Positions 63,100-64,000 of a stretch of 64,000 nt of DNA are shown here, one piece after another. Under the pieces are notes generated by a model. It was not told the origin of the DNA, ran no database searches, and saw only the letters and a program-made list of their open reading frames with translations. This stretch comes from Nocardioides lacusdianchii (GTDB lineage: Bacteria; Actinomycetota; Actinomycetes; Propionibacteriales; Nocardioidaceae), in assembly GCF_020102855.1 (NCBI RefSeq), contig NZ_JADHZD010000011.1:62001-126000 (forward strand), read 5' to 3'. Position numbers and translations under genes: made by a program. Every line of letters begins with the position of its first letter. The stretch's first letter is position 1.

Positions 63100-63530
63100 G
63101 GAAGGTCGTCGGGAACCCCCGGGAACAGCGGGCCGTAGTGCGCCGGGTCCTTGCGCACGAGCGCCGACCGGTGCGCGCGGTGGAAGTCGTCGTCCCCGAT
63201 CCACCACGGCAGGTCCCCGGTCGCCGCGAGCTCCTCCTGGCTACGGATGCCGGTGACACCGGCCGCCCGGAGGTCGACCACGAGGGTGGCGGCGCAGGTG
63301 TCGTCGTGGCCGCGACCGGTCCACGCCTCGCAGCACGCGAGGGCGTAGCGTCCGAGCGCCTCGAGGTGTCCGCGCCACATCCGTACGGCGGGGTGGTGGC
63401 GCCAGCCGTAGCCGGGGACCGTCAGGCCCCTGACTACCTGGAGGCACTCGACGCGCTGCTTGCCCAGCCGCTTGGCATCCAGCACGGCAGCAGAACGCGC
63501 GAAGTCGGGCCAGGGGAGGAAGGTCTGCAT
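63045..63530 (-). CDS. MSMEG_6728-type hypothetical protein (pyrimidine-dimer glycosylase-like)
   Basis: 161 residues. MQTFLPWPDFARSAAVLDAKRLGKQRVECLQVV, GYGWRHHPAVRMWRGHLEAL and DLPWWIGDDDFHRAHRSAL are the family blocks; the LDxxRLGKQRVE start recalls pyrimidine-dimer DNA glycosylases. Activity is unproven. ATG 63530 chosen because the family begins MQTFLP. Confidence 0.86.
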   Translation of the reverse strand: MQTFLPWPDFARSAAVLDAKRLGKQRVECLQVVRGLTVPGYGWRHHPAVRMWRGHLEALGRYALACCEAWTGRGHDDTCAATLVVDLRAAGVTGIRSQEELAATGDLPWWIGDDDFHRAHRSALVRKDPAHYGPLFPGVPDDLPYVWPLPDPPGESGSDPA

Positions 63531-63615
63531 CGGGATCCACGCTAGGCACGCCCCCGTCCGCGCTGCACCGCCCGAGGGGAGGGGGTGAAGGTGCGGAGGC
63601 TGGGTACGGGGACGC

Positions 63616-64000
63616 ATGCACCACACCTCCGACCGCACCCCTGACCACACCGACAAGCCTGACTCGCCCACCGACCTCACGAAGCCGTCGTGGACCTACG
63701 TCCTGCGCAAGACGTGGCGGGAGTTCTCCGACGACCAGTGCACCGACCTGGCCGCCGCGCTGACCTACTACGCCGTGCTGGCCATGTTCCCGGCCGCCGT
63801 CGCGATGCTGTCGCTCGTCGGCCTCGTCGGCGACGGCCGCGCCACGGTCGACGCGCTCCTGCAGGTGCTGCGCGACGTCGGGGCGAGCGGTGCCGCGGAG
63901 GTCCTGGAGCCCACGCTCGTGGAGCTGAGCCAGACCTCGGCCGCCGGGTTCGGCCTGGTCGTCGGCCTCGCGCTCGCGCTGTGGTCCGCGTCGGGCTACG
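63616..64000 (+). CDS. YihY/virulence factor BrkB-family membrane protein (3' partial)
   Basis: 128 residues are visible. A polar Asp/Thr/Pro-rich start is followed by WTYVLRKTWREFSDDQCTDLAAALTYYAVLAMFPAAVAMLSLVGL, the typical YihY opening with its first membrane helix, and the next helix begins at GFGLVVGLALALWSASGY. Probable inner-membrane transporter-like protein. The gene runs off the right edge. Confidence 0.92.
   Translation, partial: MHHTSDRTPDHTDKPDSPTDLTKPSWTYVLRKTWREFSDDQCTDLAAALTYYAVLAMFPAAVAMLSLVGLVGDGRATVDALLQVLRDVGASGAAEVLEPTLVELSQTSAAGFGLVVGLALALWSASGY

Overview
The window is high-GC actinobacterial chromosome. The gene content (priA-type hisA, SsgA-family protein, DUF222/HNH protein, TraA-type MobF relaxase, split lycopene cyclase) and a GGTCGAGTAG...GTATCGAGACC dispersed repeat point to Nocardioides or a close relative in Propionibacteriales. 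That placement is inference from gene families; no search was run.

Region 1 (1-29.3 kb) is mostly ordinary chromosome. It holds a DksA-like zinc-finger protein with a histone-H1-like Lys/Ala tail, lspA, an RluA-type pseudouridine synthase, a GNAT-chorismate mutase fusion, dnaE, a DUF3352 protein, ybaK and a Lon-substrate-domain protein. The histidine genes come in two blocks: hisD-C-B-H, then after about 4 kb of ldh, an SRPBCC protein, an HNH protein and a DUF3626 protein, priA(hisA)-nudix-hisF. Next are a polar amino-acid ABC importer, a heterodimeric ABC exporter with one degenerate ATP site, an SsgA-like protein and a PGPGW membrane protein.

Region 2 (29.3-44.5 kb) is an integrated element of about 15.1 kb in a tRNA-Val(CAC) gene. 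The 22-bp 3' end of the tRNA is repeated at 44498-44519. A tyrosine integrase lies beside that right end, and paired CGTGCAACA boxes lie near both ends. A small HTH/excisionase pair, an 11-bp iteron array and a TraA/MobF relaxase with a frameshift in helicase motif VI lie on the left. The middle (33.3-42.3 kb) is an unusual array. Single genes or two-gene units (VanZ-like, PhyH dioxygenase, small lipoproteins, two sigma/anti-sigma modules, UPF0158) are each separated by related short repeats built from GGATCTGCCGCG and GCATCTGCCGATGAGCGG boxes. The array ends at a second, XerC/D-like tyrosine recombinase. This looks like a cassette array and is the best candidate here for something undescribed.

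Region 3 (44.5-64 kb) is chromosome again: small hypothetical genes, a PAS-GAF-SpoIIE phosphatase, and a 15-gene leftward operon of about 13.4 kb (crtE to idi) in which nearly every gene overlaps the next by a few bases. It encodes a carotenoid pathway (crtE, crtB, crtI, crtYc/Yd), a P450, CrtQ-like and CrtO-like enzymes that would glycosylate and acylate a carotenoid, a PAP2-type membrane protein, then UbiA, geranylgeranyl reductase, type III PKS, ICMT-type methyltransferase, FAD oxidoreductase and IPP isomerase. A divergent MerR-DICT regulator probably controls it. The window ends with a HAD hydrolase, an MSMEG_6728-type protein and the start of a YihY/BrkB membrane protein.
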